Assembly (NCBI RefSeq): GCF_910592395.1
Contig: NC_088320.1
Span: 16,366,501 to 16,430,500 of the forward strand
Length of the DNA stretch: 64,000 nucleotides
DNA from: Lineus longissimus
Taxonomy: Eukaryota > Nemertea > Pilidiophora > Heteronemertea > Lineidae
Direction of reading: 5' to 3'
Shown: in pieces, positions 44,617-56,654 of the stretch
Position numbering within the stretch: position 1 is the first letter of the stretch
Layout of the letters: the number at the start of each line of letters is the position of its first letter
Notes under the pieces: generated by a model
The model's database searches: none
What the model saw: only the letters and a program-made list of their open reading frames with translations
Told to the model about the DNA's origin: nothing
Position numbers and translations under genes: made by a program

Positions 44617-45104
44617 CTTAAGCTAAGCGCACACGGGCGACAAAATGACAAAAAAAACTGAAAACGTTTGTTTTCAAATATTTTTTCACAATTTGTTGCC
44701 CGTCTGCGGGCGACCAAAACAAATGTTTTTCGAAAACATTTGTTTTTGAACAGTTTTCGAATATTAAACATGCAATATATTTTTGACCTAGTCAAAATGT
44801 TTTTCGTCAAAACGTCGCCCGTTTGCGGGTGACTGCAACGAAACGTAAAACATTTTTTGCGTCATCATCGTCATTAGCCAATCACGATGACGTTCAGCGT
44901 CATGTGATACCAACCAAGCGGGGGTGTGACGTATGACGCAACCAAGGTTACCCCTTGTTTTTGACGTGACCTGTGACATGACCGTGTCATTTTGTCTCCC
45001 GTGTGCGGGTGATTGAAACAAACACGACAAAGACGCAAAACATTTCGAAAACAAATGTTTTTAGTTTCGCTGTCATTTTGTCGCCCGTGTGCGCTCAGCT
45101 TAAA
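44617..45104. mobile_element. MITE with TTAAGCTnAGCGCACACGGG ends
   Basis: About 488 bp; inverted ends TTAAGCTAAGCGCACACGGG and the complement of CCCGTGTGCGCTCAGCTTAA, followed inward by CGACAAAATGACA. Internal sub-repeats (cgtctgcgggcgac, cccgtttgcgggtgac, cccgtgtgcgggtgat) show it was built from its own ends. No coding frame. Confidence 0.75.
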
Positions 45105-46591
45105 GCACCATCCTTAGCCGTGGTGGTAGTTGGCAATCATGTCCGATTCCACATTGTAGCAGTATCTCATGATTGCCCTGGCCCCAAAAGTTTAATCACT
45201 TTGAAGGAAACTTGTAAAACTTTATCCAAACATATGACATTTCGCCTCGATAGAAAATTTCAAAATGTTTCAAAACTAATATTCCAATTTCTAGAATATA
45301 CAAATTTGAGCAATTTTCAAAACAGTGTCAATGGCACTATTTGCGCGAGGCCTCATGATTCGCGGCAGGCGACAAGAGTGAAGCGGCTTTAATAGAACTA
45401 CACGTTCGCTGTTCCGGCAGTTTTCCGACTCACATTTTAGAATAACCGGTCGATCAAAGAAGGTCAAACAAACCAATCAGCGAGTAGCATCTGATGGTGG
45501 CGTATCCCATGACGTACTGATTAGTGCATAGTTAGAGAAGTTTAAATAGTGGCAATAATTACGATTCTTTTGCACAAACAGGCCTCTTATACGAACTTTC
45601 TTTTTTTTAAAGATACATTTTACTGACACATACAGGAAATTTTGAGTTTCATTGAATCGATTTTGTTACATGACAGCGAGTGGTATCTCATTTACCTCGA
45701 ATAGATTTTCACGGCGTTTTGAGGCAAAGTGAGTAAGGTGAGCAGTGTGGCATTGCGTGGATGGTGCATACGCACAGTGACTATGACTTGAAAATAACAA
45801 GGCGATGTCTGGTAATCCCTATGGCCATGTCAGCAATATGGCGGCTAATATTATATCTCGATTTGGAAGGTTTCATTTCACTAGCCGAACTACGTAAACC
45901 AGGCTGTAGGAGTTTGTTTTTGAATCTGCAATAGCTTCCGATAAACATGTCTAAAGGGCATTTCCGGTGGCCATCTTGATATTCAATTTGGTGGCCATCT
46001 GGCCTCGACGCAAGGACCCAACGCGCCGCGTAGCGACAAAATAACGAAGCTGGCGAAACATTTATAACGGGTCACCGTGATCTCGTTGTGGACTTTTAGC
46101 TCGATTATTGGGTTATAACTATTCTACTGTTTATTTGCACGAGGAAAGGAAAGCACGCGAGCTAACGCCAACCTATTTACGTAAAGTGATAATTAGAAGG
46201 TATAAAGCTCAGGAAATGTTAATAAATAATCATTCCTTATCGTTTTTGAGTGCATTTTTAATTGTAAAAAGTATATGCCTACGTCACAGAGTCTCTGCAA
46301 TGGTCATTTTCATCACAGTAGTCTTGCGCATCCAGACCTTCTTCACTTATTAGGCTGGCGCAAGCCAGGCGTTCATTGTACTAGACCTAGACATTTTCCA
46401 CCGCAATGTATCTGGGCCGAAGAAACACTGCGCAAGATTACCTCGAGCTTGAGCTAAGAATAGATTATGCTAATGAGCATACTTCCACATAGAGTTTTCC
46501 CAGAATGGTGCATATCGCGCGAGGCTACTTAGTCTATTACCATTAGGCCCCGCGTAGTGGCGCTGAGGCGGCCGCTGTAATCAAGAGAGTG
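45105..46591. other. No gene seen
   Basis: No supported frame. A phrase at about 45955 (catttccggtggccatcttg) recurs in variant form at 54682 on the far side of the retrotransposon. Confidence 0.3.
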
Positions 46592-46596
46592 GTTGA

Positions 46597-47411
46597 TGTG
46601 GCGTCTGTAGTGCAGAAATCAAGTCATAACGTTCAATCTTCTTAATTTCGTCTTTATTACTACTAATCATCACTACGTGCACTACGTAAAACTGAAAATA
46701 TACAAACGATTGGAATCATAAGAAAACATAGAAATTAATCATAGGAGAATCAAATATCACAGTTGATAGGAAAGGGACGGATAAAGAATACAGCGGGCCT
46801 TACATTAGTAGTACGGTACATGAAATGGTGTGTCACAACCTTAGGGACGTCTCACAGGAGACACTACTATAGAGACATAATTTACAGCTAGGAACTTGTA
46901 CAGGAAGACAGTCAGGGATTCTACAAGGACAGCTACTATAGAGACTCTTAAGATGTTACAAGGGGCAAGAGGAAAGTCATAAACTATTAAAGATGTTCTG
47001 TACTGTCATTAAAACCAACAAGATGAGCAGTGTCTTCACTGACAGCTGCTGCCACCTATCGTTACAGTTGGGAAACTACAAAATTACAAAGACAGCGTGG
47101 GTGAGGAAACCCATCGATTAAAACACTGAATTTGTATCTAAATGCGTCATATCATTATCATGACAACTACGTCAGTACAGTCTATACATGTTACTTTTGA
47201 TATACGTTAAGAACATTTACCTCTATACACCCTCAGTCCTCGAGAAATTCAAAGTTTACAAGACAAAAATCCACGGATTCTTCACAAAATCATTGTATAG
47301 TTTTAGGCGGAAACACATGGGGCTGCGCACGCATCCAAAACATCCCATATCGCCGCGCTTCAGCTCAAAAGTTTGGAGGCGGGAAAATTCAAAGGCATGC
47401 GCGCACCCACA
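46597..47411 (-). repeat. 3' LTR of the BEL/Pao element
   Basis: 815 bp, TGTGG...CCACA, matching 53567-54381 at all but three positions seen. As the element reads on the minus strand, this is its 3' LTR. Confidence 0.93.
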
Positions 47412-48213
47412 TGGCTCCCCTAAATTGACCACATAACAGGGCAATTTACCAAAAATCAACTTCCAAAAGTGAGACACTCAACAGGGTTGAGATACCAAAA
47501 ACCAATACAGTTCAACTTTAAGTTCTGACACAGTCTCATTAGAAAGACAGTTCAGCTTTAAAAATCTGATTTCTAGACCGATTCTTTATCATTTTCACAT
47601 ACAGTGTAATACAAGTAAATAAGTACACAAAAAAATGGAATCAAACTTGATTCTTTACATGGTCTTAGCAAACCTTTGTCCCAAAGACAAATAAACACTA
47701 ATCACTCAAGAGATTAAACCTAATTCGCATGTCTTACATTGCAACAACTAAATTTCACCAACTTCACCCAAAAAACTGGCAACGTCAGTGTCTTTTCATA
47801 GAAAGTCATAGGAGCATTTCACTCACAACAGTTATTTTTTTTTTTTAGCAGATTTTAACCTTATCCACTAATCTTTCAAATCCAAATACAGCGGTTCAAC
47901 TTGGAACTTCAAACATTTGCCTGGTAGGCAAAGAAAATGCAAGTCTAAAAATACAGAAAATACGAATATGCAATGTGCAAGTTCGAAAATACACAAAAAA
48001 TACAATCCACATGTACTCAAGTACTGTGTCTTTACCAAATACTCGAAACATTCAAAATACTTGTTAGTCAAACCTTGACTATTCTCAAATGCCTTCAAAT
48101 GGTCAAATGCAACTTATACTAGTATGCAAAATGTCTTTAGGGAAACAGTCCGGACCGAGGCGCCAGCTAAGAAAAGGACATGGCACCAGGGCCTAATATC
48201 AGGTGTCAGGTCT

Positions 48214-51200
48214 CTAATCCTCAGAAGGCTCCCCGTTCGGGACTTCCCGGGCAATCAACAAAACAACTTTCCCGATGGGCCGTTCCAGTGTAGTTTGGCT
48301 TTTACCAAGGGTGACCTGGACCTTACGGACAAGTCCATCTTCGCTGGGGTATACTCGCGATATCCGGGCCAATGGCCAGTGATTTCTAGGCAAATCGCTG
48401 TCTACTACAATGACAACATCATCCACCTTCAGATTCCTGTGAACCTTTTCCCACTTTGGTCTCTCTTGGAGCAGGGGCAGGACCTCCGATCTCCACCTGG
48501 ACCAGAACTGGTCTGCCAAATACTGCACCCTCCTCCAACGTTTCCTCGAATATACGTCCTCTTTCACAAATTTCCCTGGTGGAGGCGCCACGACAGCAGA
48601 TTTCAAGGTCAGCAACTGACTGGGACTAAGAGGCTCTACGGACTCTCCGCTCTTAGAATCAACGTAGGTGATAGGACGACTGTTCACTACTGCCTCTGCC
48701 TCTGCCAGGAAGGTCGTCAACAACTCATCATCGAGTGGGCCAGGATTCTGCAGCAAGATGGCAGACAGGACATCTCTGGTGGACTTGATCATTCGTTCCC
48801 AAACTCCTCCAAAGTGTGAAGCCTCAGCCACCTTGTTCGGTGCGATAACCACCCAATCACAGTTGTCCTTGCCAAGCTCGGAACGGATTTTGTCATGATT
48901 CATCTCCGCGACAGCCTGTTGCAACTCGTTCTTACCCCCTATCATATTTGAACCTTGGTCACATCTACAAACCCTCACAGGACCCCTCTTACAGACAAAT
49001 CTACGGTAGGCATTCAGGAAACTACTCGTGTCCATGGAGTGGGCAACCTCGATATGAATTGCTCTCGATGCCATGCAGGTGAAAAGGACGCCCCATCGTT
49101 TTAGCTCCTTTCTACCCTCCTTTACGAAGAAATGGCCGAAATAATCCACTCCACAGTATGTGAAAGGTGCTGCTGGGTCTAACCTATCTGTGGGCAGGTC
49201 TGCCATCTTCTGAAGACAAACCTTGCCTCTCAATCTACGGCAAACTACACATTTCACAATGTGCATCGTTACAGCACCCCTAGCGCCAACTATCCAGAAA
49301 CCTGCCTGACGACTAGCATTCAAGGTTGCGCTGCGACCCCCATGGTAGACCGATCCATGAAAGTGCGCGACAATCAGGTCAGTAACATGTCCGTGCCTTG
49401 GAACGATGATTGGATGTTTCAACTCCTCTGGTATTTCCGCTCGCCTGACGCGACCACCGACACGTAGCAAGCCATCCTCGTCCTCAATCGGGTCCAAAGG
49501 CTGTAGGTTCCTCCTTTTTCCATCAAAAGACTCCATCTGAACAGCCTGGAGGATGGCCGTCTCTGCTCGCTGGAGGTCCTTGACATCTAGCTTCTTTTCC
49601 TTGGCACCAGTTCCCTTTGCAACCCTCTCACGAAGTATGTCCTTGTACTTCAGGCAGCAGGCGACGGCCCTCTTCAAGCGATACCAGGATGAGAAACCCT
49701 CGAATCTCTCGGACATCTTGCCAAAGGGTACGATCTTGGTGTCTAACACTCGGACAGTTTTCCGGACCTCTGGGTCATCATCGATCGTCTGTACGTCGTC
49801 TTCAGACAAGGGGACGGGAACCTTTTCCTTCCTCAAGAAGTCTGGACCTTCCCACCAGGACTTGGCTCCGAGTAGGTCACGGGCTGACATTCCACGAGAC
49901 GCTATGTCTGCCGGGTTGACACTCGTATCGACATGATGCCACTGATCTGGTGTGGTGGATTTCCGAATCCTCTCAACTCTGTTAGCCACGAATATGTGAA
50001 AGCGGCGCGTTTCATTAGCAATGTATCCGAGAACCACCTTACTATCTGTATAGTAAAAATGCTCTATGCCCTCGTACTTCAACTCCCTCTCTAGGAATTC
50101 ACCCACTCGAACTGACACAACTGCGGCGGACAACTCTAGCCTAGGCACTGTGATCGGTTTTAGAGGAGTTACGCGCGACTTTCCCATAACAAGCGAGACA
50201 CTAACATTTCCCTTGTCATCTGTGAGTTTCAAGTAGCTACACTGGCCCAGCCCACCAGGTTCCAAACTTGCATCACTGAAATGATGCAGTTGTACTGAGA
50301 CAACCTCACCAAACACTCTAGGGTGGTAACAGCGTGGGATCTCAATATTCGCCAAGTTTGACACCTCTGAGCACCATTTTTCCCACTGTACATTAATTTC
50401 AGGTGGGACAGGGTCGTCCCAATGTAGCTTGCCATTGCACAAATTCTGCAGAATGCGACGTCCTGTCAGTATGAAGGGAGCAATCAGGCCCAGTGGGTCA
50501 AAAATCGAACTCACTGTGGACAATATTCCACGTCTAGTTACAGGCTTTTCCCGCATGACCACTTTGAACTGGAAGGAATCTGATTGCGTGCACCACTGAA
50601 GGCCCAGGGTCCTCTCTGTAGGCAAGTTTTCTGACAAGAGATTCAACTCCTGCACACCCTTAGCCCTAGCCTCCAATGGTACAGCCATCATAACTTCCCT
50701 ATCGTTGCTTAAGTAGCTTCTCAGTGTGAATTCACCCTTCTTGCAAAGTTTCCTACTGCCACATGCTAGGTCCTTTCCATCATCAGTAGTTTTCTCAGCC
50801 GACAATCCGTCGTCGCAATAGAACCCAGCACGGACAAACTCAGCCGCCTTTGACCCACACTCAGATTCATACTTGTCAGCATTGGCCCTCAGTGCGAAGG
50901 TGGCACAGCCTGGCGAAGATCGAGCCCCAAAGAGATGTCTCGTCATGCGATACTCCACCAGCTTGCCATCCTCATACCAAAGGAATCTGAGAAAATTCCT
51001 GTGCTCCTTCTTCACCATGACCATATTGAAAAATGACTGCACGTCGCAGACTACAGCTACAGACTCTTTGCGGAAACGCAAAAGGACCCCTACCAAGTTG
51101 TTGGTTAGGTCTGGACCCTGGAGCAAATGCTCGTTAAGAACCTCGCCCTGAAACTCGGCGCTACAATCGAATACCACCCGGATACGTCCAGGTTTGTTTG

Positions 51201-53526
51201 GGTGGTAGACCCCATGATGACTCAAATACCAAACCGAGCCTTCGGGACAGCTCTCATTTTCTGGCACTCGCTCACAGAAACCCTTTTCAATCATTTCCTT
51301 CATGTACTGAAGATAATCCTCCTTGAATTGAGGATTTTTCTCCATCTTGTGTTTTAAGCTGGACAGACGCTTCAAAGCTTGGGCTCTATTGTTGGGTAAC
51401 CTTACATTCTCATCGCGGAATGGGAGTGGTAACTCATAGTGACCGTCGTCAAGTTGACGAATTTGTGACCCTAGTATCTGCAGAAACTTGCGATCTTCAA
51501 CTGAGAGGCCAACGCCCTCCTCACTACCTGACCTTTCAACAAATTCTACATCAAACATATTCATGACAGCTTGAGGGGTTACCTCCGTGATCTGTGTTCT
51601 AAATGAAAAGTGATGGCGCTGTTGTGGCCTTGAACCCTGAGGAGACATTCCAACCACGCCCCAGCCAAGTGCAGTACGTACACCATAAGGGTCATCCTCT
51701 TTGCCAGGTAGGACTTCCAGAGGCTTTATGGCCTGCAGACAAGACAGTCCAATCAGAAGTCCTATCTCAACATCGGCAAAGAAGGGAGCTAACTTGCCAT
51801 GGACTGGCTCTAAGTGGGACCACTGCCGAACATTCTCTGGTCTAGGAACTTGGCTAGGCTTGGCTGGGATGCCTCCCCTGGTGTAACATACGGGCATGTC
51901 AAAACTCTGTGACTCATAAAGACCTTTAACCACAAGGCCACGAACCTGCCTACATTCAACAGTAGTATTGGATGTCATGGTAGCCAACCTCAAGGAGTAG
52001 GGTTCGCCCTCTACCCCTATCTTGTCTAGAACAGAATCGATCACGAAACAACCATCGGACTGCTCGTCAAGTAGGGCGTACACGATGGTTGTTTCGTTCA
52101 CGTTATCCCTGTGACGCAGAGTCACAGGGACTATCAAGCTGGTACATTCTCCGGAGTCTGCTCCAATGAAGTGGGTTGTGACCTGGGGTGGGGTAGAACT
52201 ATCGTCCTTCGGTACGCCGTTGTCCTGGTCTTGTGCCGTATCTTTGTTGTCTTTGTTGTCGTTCCTGGGGTGGTTCCTATCGCGCGGCCTGAAGCCAGGA
52301 TCATGCAGAATGGTCGGGTGTATGGCCTTGCAGGTATCACAAGTTTTCTTGTACTTACAGTCTCTCTTCATATGGCCCCAGCCGAGACAGCCTAGACATA
52401 GGCCGTTCCTCTTTACAAAACTGGCTCTGTCGGGGACGTTCAGTTTCACGAACTCACTACAGGCATGAAGCCTGTGGGCCTTCTTACAATAGGCACACGT
52501 TGCTTTCCTTGTCACACCCCCGGCATCACTACTGGCATTATTAGTGGTAACAGGGGTACCACTGGTGACGAGGCTGCTGATCTGCGATGGGGACCTTTTA
52601 GGATACGAGTCCTTGATCTTGGAACTGCGAGTGTCACTGGGCTGCTTACTCCTGGAATCAGCACACCGCTCAGCCATTGGATTTCTAGCGATGCGTGCCT
52701 GCCTTTGTACAAAGGCACAGAAGACGGAGAAAGGCGGATAATTATCATGGCACCGCGGTGGACCGCCCGAACTGTTCTGAATGTCACCGGGTCCATAGAG
52801 CCATTTGTCGACTTCTACGAACCACCTCTGCTGTAGGTATCTAGGTAGTTTGCGCAAAATCTTCTCGTACTCCTCAGGATCATTCAGGACCCCAAGGTGA
52901 GACAATTCACCAATCGCTGTGTTGCACTGAGCCATGAAGTCGGCAAGCTTCTCAAGGCCTTTGCCATCACCAGGCTTGACATCTGGTAAGGCGTCAATCT
53001 TGTCCCGGAAGGAACGGGCTAACCGAAACTTGTCTCCAAATCGCTCATCAAGCACGCTACGAGCCTTCTGGTAGGAACCTTCACTGTTGATTGCAAGCAT
53101 TCCTTTGATGCAATCTTTCGCGTCTCCGGCCGTATACTTGCCGAGATAATATAATCTGTCAGTAAAGTCCGGGTAACTATCTTCAACTAGCACCTTGAAC
53201 GAGTTTTTCCACACCGGATATTCGAACACACTACCGGTGAATATTGCTGGTTCCTTCTTAGGCAACCTGTCCTTTTTCGTTATACTATCAGCGAGTTTTG
53301 CCAGCGCGTCAGCCAAAGAGTTCTCAACACAACTCGAGCTAGATGCAGAAGCAGGGTGTGTTGCGCACGGAGTGCTAGTTGCAAAACTAGCCGTCGTCCT
53401 CCTGAGCTGCTCGCGTAGATGTTTGTTTTCTGCCTCCAGCAGGTATCTTTCATTATCTCGTCGATGTCTTTCTGCTGCTTGGAGTAAGGCGTCAAGGGCC
53501 GGATTGTGTGGATCCATCGGGTCCAT
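48214..53526 (-). CDS. BEL/Pao Gag-Pol polyprotein (1,770 aa)
   Basis: Single open frame with all expected parts in order. N-terminal coiled coil (about 10-45). Gag-like DUF1759 region (about 100-245). Cys/His zinc-binding part, including CLGCLGWGHMKRDC of CCHC form (about 340-395). Aspartic protease with ALLDEQSDGCFV. Reverse transcriptase with VVCDVQSFFNM and FYCDDGLSA. RNase H with HHFSDASLEPGG. Integrase with an H2C2 region (HFHGSVYHGG...CVVCRRL) and a D,D-E core (CGVDYFG, CRCDQGSN, GVWERMI). C-terminal DUF5641-like domain. It makes the proteins needed for cytoplasmic particle assembly, reverse transcription and integration. No stop or frameshift; catalytic residues are present. The protease loop is DEQS rather than the usual DTG/DSG form. 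Confidence 0.95.
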   Translation of the reverse strand: MDPMDPHNPALDALLQAAERHRRDNERYLLEAENKHLREQLRRTTASFATSTPCATHPASASSSSCVENSLADALAKLADSITKKDRLPKKEPAIFTGSVFEYPVWKNSFKVLVEDSYPDFTDRLYYLGKYTAGDAKDCIKGMLAINSEGSYQKARSVLDERFGDKFRLARSFRDKIDALPDVKPGDGKGLEKLADFMAQCNTAIGELSHLGVLNDPEEYEKILRKLPRYLQQRWFVEVDKWLYGPGDIQNSSGGPPRCHDNYPPFSVFCAFVQRQARIARNPMAERCADSRSKQPSDTRSSKIKDSYPKRSPSQISSLVTSGTPVTTNNASSDAGGVTRKATCAYCKKAHRLHACSEFVKLNVPDRASFVKRNGLCLGCLGWGHMKRDCKYKKTCDTCKAIHPTILHDPGFRPRDRNHPRNDNKDNKDTAQDQDNGVPKDDSSTPPQVTTHFIGADSGECTSLIVPVTLRHRDNVNETTIVYALLDEQSDGCFVIDSVLDKIGVEGEPYSLRLATMTSNTTVECRQVRGLVVKGLYESQSFDMPVCYTRGGIPAKPSQVPRPENVRQWSHLEPVHGKLAPFFADVEIGLLIGLSCLQAIKPLEVLPGKEDDPYGVRTALGWGVVGMSPQGSRPQQRHHFSFRTQITEVTPQAVMNMFDVEFVERSGSEEGVGLSVEDRKFLQILGSQIRQLDDGHYELPLPFRDENVRLPNNRAQALKRLSSLKHKMEKNPQFKEDYLQYMKEMIEKGFCERVPENESCPEGSVWYLSHHGVYHPNKPGRIRVVFDCSAEFQGEVLNEHLLQGPDLTNNLVGVLLRFRKESVAVVCDVQSFFNMVMVKKEHRNFLRFLWYEDGKLVEYRMTRHLFGARSSPGCATFALRANADKYESECGSKAAEFVRAGFYCDDGLSAEKTTDDGKDLACGSRKLCKKGEFTLRSYLSNDREVMMAVPLEARAKGVQELNLLSENLPTERTLGLQWCTQSDSFQFKVVMREKPVTRRGILSTVSSIFDPLGLIAPFILTGRRILQNLCNGKLHWDDPVPPEINVQWEKWCSEVSNLANIEIPRCYHPRVFGEVVSVQLHHFSDASLEPGGLGQCSYLKLTDDKGNVSVSLVMGKSRVTPLKPITVPRLELSAAVVSVRVGEFLERELKYEGIEHFYYTDSKVVLGYIANETRRFHIFVANRVERIRKSTTPDQWHHVDTSVNPADIASRGMSARDLLGAKSWWEGPDFLRKEKVPVPLSEDDVQTIDDDPEVRKTVRVLDTKIVPFGKMSERFEGFSSWYRLKRAVACCLKYKDILRERVAKGTGAKEKKLDVKDLQRAETAILQAVQMESFDGKRRNLQPLDPIEDEDGLLRVGGRVRRAEIPEELKHPIIVPRHGHVTDLIVAHFHGSVYHGGRSATLNASRQAGFWIVGARGAVTMHIVKCVVCRRLRGKVCLQKMADLPTDRLDPAAPFTYCGVDYFGHFFVKEGRKELKRWGVLFTCMASRAIHIEVAHSMDTSSFLNAYRRFVCKRGPVRVCRCDQGSNMIGGKNELQQAVAEMNHDKIRSELGKDNCDWVVIAPNKVAEASHFGGVWERMIKSTRDVLSAILLQNPGPLDDELLTTFLAEAEAVVNSRPITYVDSKSGESVEPLSPSQLLTLKSAVVAPPPGKFVKEDVYSRKRWRRVQYLADQFWSRWRSEVLPLLQERPKWEKVHRNLKVDDVVIVVDSDLPRNHWPLARISRVYPSEDGLVRKVQVTLGKSQTTLERPIGKVVLLIAREVPNGEPSED

Positions 53527-53566
53527 GCTTGTAATCGTTCGGACGTTCGTTGGGGTAGAGTTTTAC

Positions 53567-54381
53567 TGTGGCGTCTGTAGTGCAGAAATCAAGTCATAAC
53601 GTTCAATCTTCTTAATTTCGTCTTTATTACTACTAATCATCACTACGTGCACTACGTAAAACTGAAAATATACAAACGATTGGAATCATAAGAAAACATA
53701 GAAATTAATCATAGGATAATCAAATATCACAGTTGATAGGAAAGGGACGGATAAAAAATACAGCGGGCCTTACATTAGTAGTACGGTACATGAAATGGTG
53801 TGTCACAACCTTAGGGACGTCTCACAGGAGACACTACTATAGAGACAGAATTTACAGCTAGGAACTTGTACAGGAAGACAGTCAGGGATTCTACAAGGAC
53901 AGCTACTATAGAGACTCTTAAGATGTTACAAGGGGCAAGAGGAAAGTCATAAACTATTAAAGATGTTCTGTACTGTCATTAAAACCAACAAGATGAGCAG
54001 TGTCTTCACTGACAGCTGCTGCCACCTATCGTTACAGTTGGGAAACTACAAAATTACAAAGACAGCGTGGGTGAGGAAACCCATCGATTAAAACACTGAA
54101 TTTGTATCTAAATGCGTCATATCATTATCATGACAACTACGTCAGTACAGTCTATACATGTTACTTTTGATATACGTTAAGAACATTTACCTCTATACAC
54201 CCTCAGTCCTCGAGAAATTCAAAGTTTACAAGACAAAAATCCACGGATTCTTCACAAAATCATTGTATAGTTTTAGGCGGAAACACATGGGGCTGCGCAC
54301 GCATCCAAAACATCCCATATCGCCGCGCTTCAGCTCAAAAGTTTGGAGGCGGGAAAATTCAAAGGCATGCGCGCACCCACA
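53567..54381 (-). repeat. 5' LTR of the BEL/Pao element
   Basis: 815 bp, upstream of the polyprotein on the minus strand; 40 bp of leader separate it from the start codon at 53526. Confidence 0.93.
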
Positions 54382-54386
54382 GTTGA

Positions 54387-56650
54387 GTCACTCTATGTTA
54401 TGACGGACCTAACCAAAATTGCTTACATTTTCGCGTTGCTACAATGAAAGACCTAATACTAAAACCACATGTCTGTTGTCTAGTCTCTCTTAAAGCACAG
54501 TCAACAGACACCACTATATCCCCTCACACTCACCCACAAACGCCCACCCCTTCCTGCTACCTAATGAATACTTCTGGATTCCGATTATTCCAATTGATTG
54601 GTCAGACAAAAAAAAGCGAGCGTAGACTTAGGAAGTAGGTGCCTAACTGCAGTAGATTTTGAAATATCAGAAAAACGGGCCATTTCCGGCGGCCATTTTG
54701 AAATCCAAGATGCCCCCGAACGTTTAAATGGTGGAATGTCATTGGTTGGGTTTAGAAAGCTGGGTACAGGCATGAAATCGAGCTTTTATCATTTACAATA
54801 CTCGACATATAATTTGAAACGTATTTTTCGAGAAGTTGGCGCAAGTGAGATTTCACATGAGTCAATAAAATATTTCCTGTGCAGTCAACCAGGGAAGGAT
54901 TATAATTCTGCTGGTGTCAAATTAATCGAGAGAGCTTTCTCTTCAAGTACATATGTTTGTGGGTAAATGCCTAAATAAAAAACGATATTAACTATTTTGT
55001 AAGTGTGACATTTTTATTGAGCCACTCTGTAGTTTCGACTAAATAGGCCTCCAGATTAACGTGCGTTCCAAGGAAATCTTATCAACTGGCCTAATTCGAA
55101 GTGGATAACCGTGACGGTTTAGCGACAAAAAGTACGGTTCAACGAACTTTCGCCTGTGAAATAAGAAATGGAAGATATGAATACATTTTTGCGACCTGAG
55201 ACTGGTTGTACAAAGCAAGTTTTGTCACTAACGCTGGCGTTAGCTTAACTTGGCTTTAAGTCTAAAGGCTTAAATGAAGGAGATAACGCCAAGCTAAGAT
55301 AACGCCAGCGTTAGCGACAAGATTAGTTTTGAACAAGCGATAATGAACTTCAGATCATAATGCGATGGTTTTCTTTCTTTTACAGAAACCCATTGAATAG
55401 AGTCATGTTCACAAAAGGAAACCTGTTTTGAGTTACTTTCACTTGATTTGCATGGCCCTTGGCTAACTCAGAAAGATCTTACATGAAGGATTGGGGATAT
55501 TTTTCAAGGCTCATGGAAGAGATCAGAATTAAAATCCTAAGCAAAAATGTCACTATCGAACACATTCTATGGAATTGCAAGTGCTAAAAGTATTATGGTC
55601 ATAAAGTATGATTCTTGGGCTTATTGAGATTTTTTGAAAAGGTACATGAAATAAAAAAGTGATTATTGGACCTGTTTAAAAATGTATGTTACATAATGAA
55701 GGGATGGAATTAGGTGCATCCAAATACAACAGATATATGACAAACTAAAAATACCATACTCTGCTGAAAACCACATTCAATTTATTTTGTTTTATCTCTG
55801 TGATATTAAAAATAAACGATAGACATCTACTTTCCGGTAGGACTGTATATACATCCAGGTGACAGTGTGTCAACATACTGGTAGCCTCAGCTGTCCAGTA
55901 TGATCTCTTTGGAAACATGCATGATAAATGTTATGAGCCCACAGTCATTAATTATAAATACAAAAAAATGCTGACCGGAGCGCTCTGAGATGACATCGCT
56001 ATTCGAATATTCATGCGGTCGGAGAAAACCACACAGCAATTGGTATTAGAGGAAGAATATTTTTTAGCGGTGGTTTTTTTTCATTCGTATTGAAAAAGAC
56101 TTCGTTTAGTAGGTCCTAAGATTGATCTGAATAGCTTGGAAAATGTTTTTAAAGAAAATAGTTGACTTTTATGCTCCTAAAGTAGAAGGGGAAGTTCGAT
56201 CAACTAGAAGAGTTTTTCAGAAATCCTTGCTTTTCACATTTAGCATGTTGAGGATAATTGTACTCGAAATCTAAGTGTTGATGACCGATTTTGCATTCAG
56301 TTTCTTGATTTTCCAGTCCAGGTAGAAAAAGCTATTAAAAGCTCAGACTCCTGGTCGTTTTGTTCGAGGAGGGCGGTTTGCAGCCAATAGAAAATGTGTT
56401 AAAAAGTGAATGGTGGGTGCAGCCCAGGTTGAAGCCCGATAGGAAGATAGATGCCAGCAATCAAAAGATGCGCAGAAACTATCTTTTTTATAGAAATTAA
56501 TAACTCTCATGTTTCACCTCGGCTTTTGGTTTGATTTCACAACCGGTCTTAGATCAATGAAACTAGAATACATTATATCTACAAGGAGCCGCCTGATGAC
56601 ATTCCAGTTGTTACGACTGACCGACTGCTCTGTAGGCTCAGCACACCATC
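54387..56650. other. No convincing gene; one palindrome
   Basis: A 122-codon plus-strand frame at 54598-54966 has no recognisable domain. At 55216-55322 an imperfect palindrome (TAACGCTGGCGTTA ... TAACGCCAGCGTTA, flanked by ttgtcac/gcgacaa) looks like a small MITE. Confidence 0.35.
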
Positions 56651-56654
56651 ATTG

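Larger units (their letters stand above)
46592..54386 (-). mobile_element. Complete BEL/Pao LTR retrotransposon with 5-bp target duplication
   Basis: Element body 46597-54381 (7,785 bp), bounded by direct GTTGA copies at 46592-46596 and 54382-54386. LTRs of 815 bp at each end start TGTGG and end CCACA. I count three substitutions between them (near 46747, 46786 and 46878), so insertion is recent. One uninterrupted frame of 1,770 codons lies between. A purine-rich AGGGGAG precedes the 3' LTR at about 47415-47423, the expected polypurine tract. I do not find a TGG-starting primer-binding site directly after the 5' LTR. Confidence 0.95.

Noticed and set aside
53527-53566. Primer-binding site after the 5' LTR
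   Set aside because: The leader (GTAAAACTCTACCCC...) does not start with TGG and I could not match it to a tRNA 3' end by eye.
48124-53599. Many plus-strand and alternate frames across the retrotransposon
   Set aside because: They are antisense or out-of-frame shadows of the 1,770-codon polyprotein.
54598-54966. 122-codon plus-strand frame
   Set aside because: No domain, no promoter or splice context, and part of it lies in a dispersed repeat phrase also seen near 45955.
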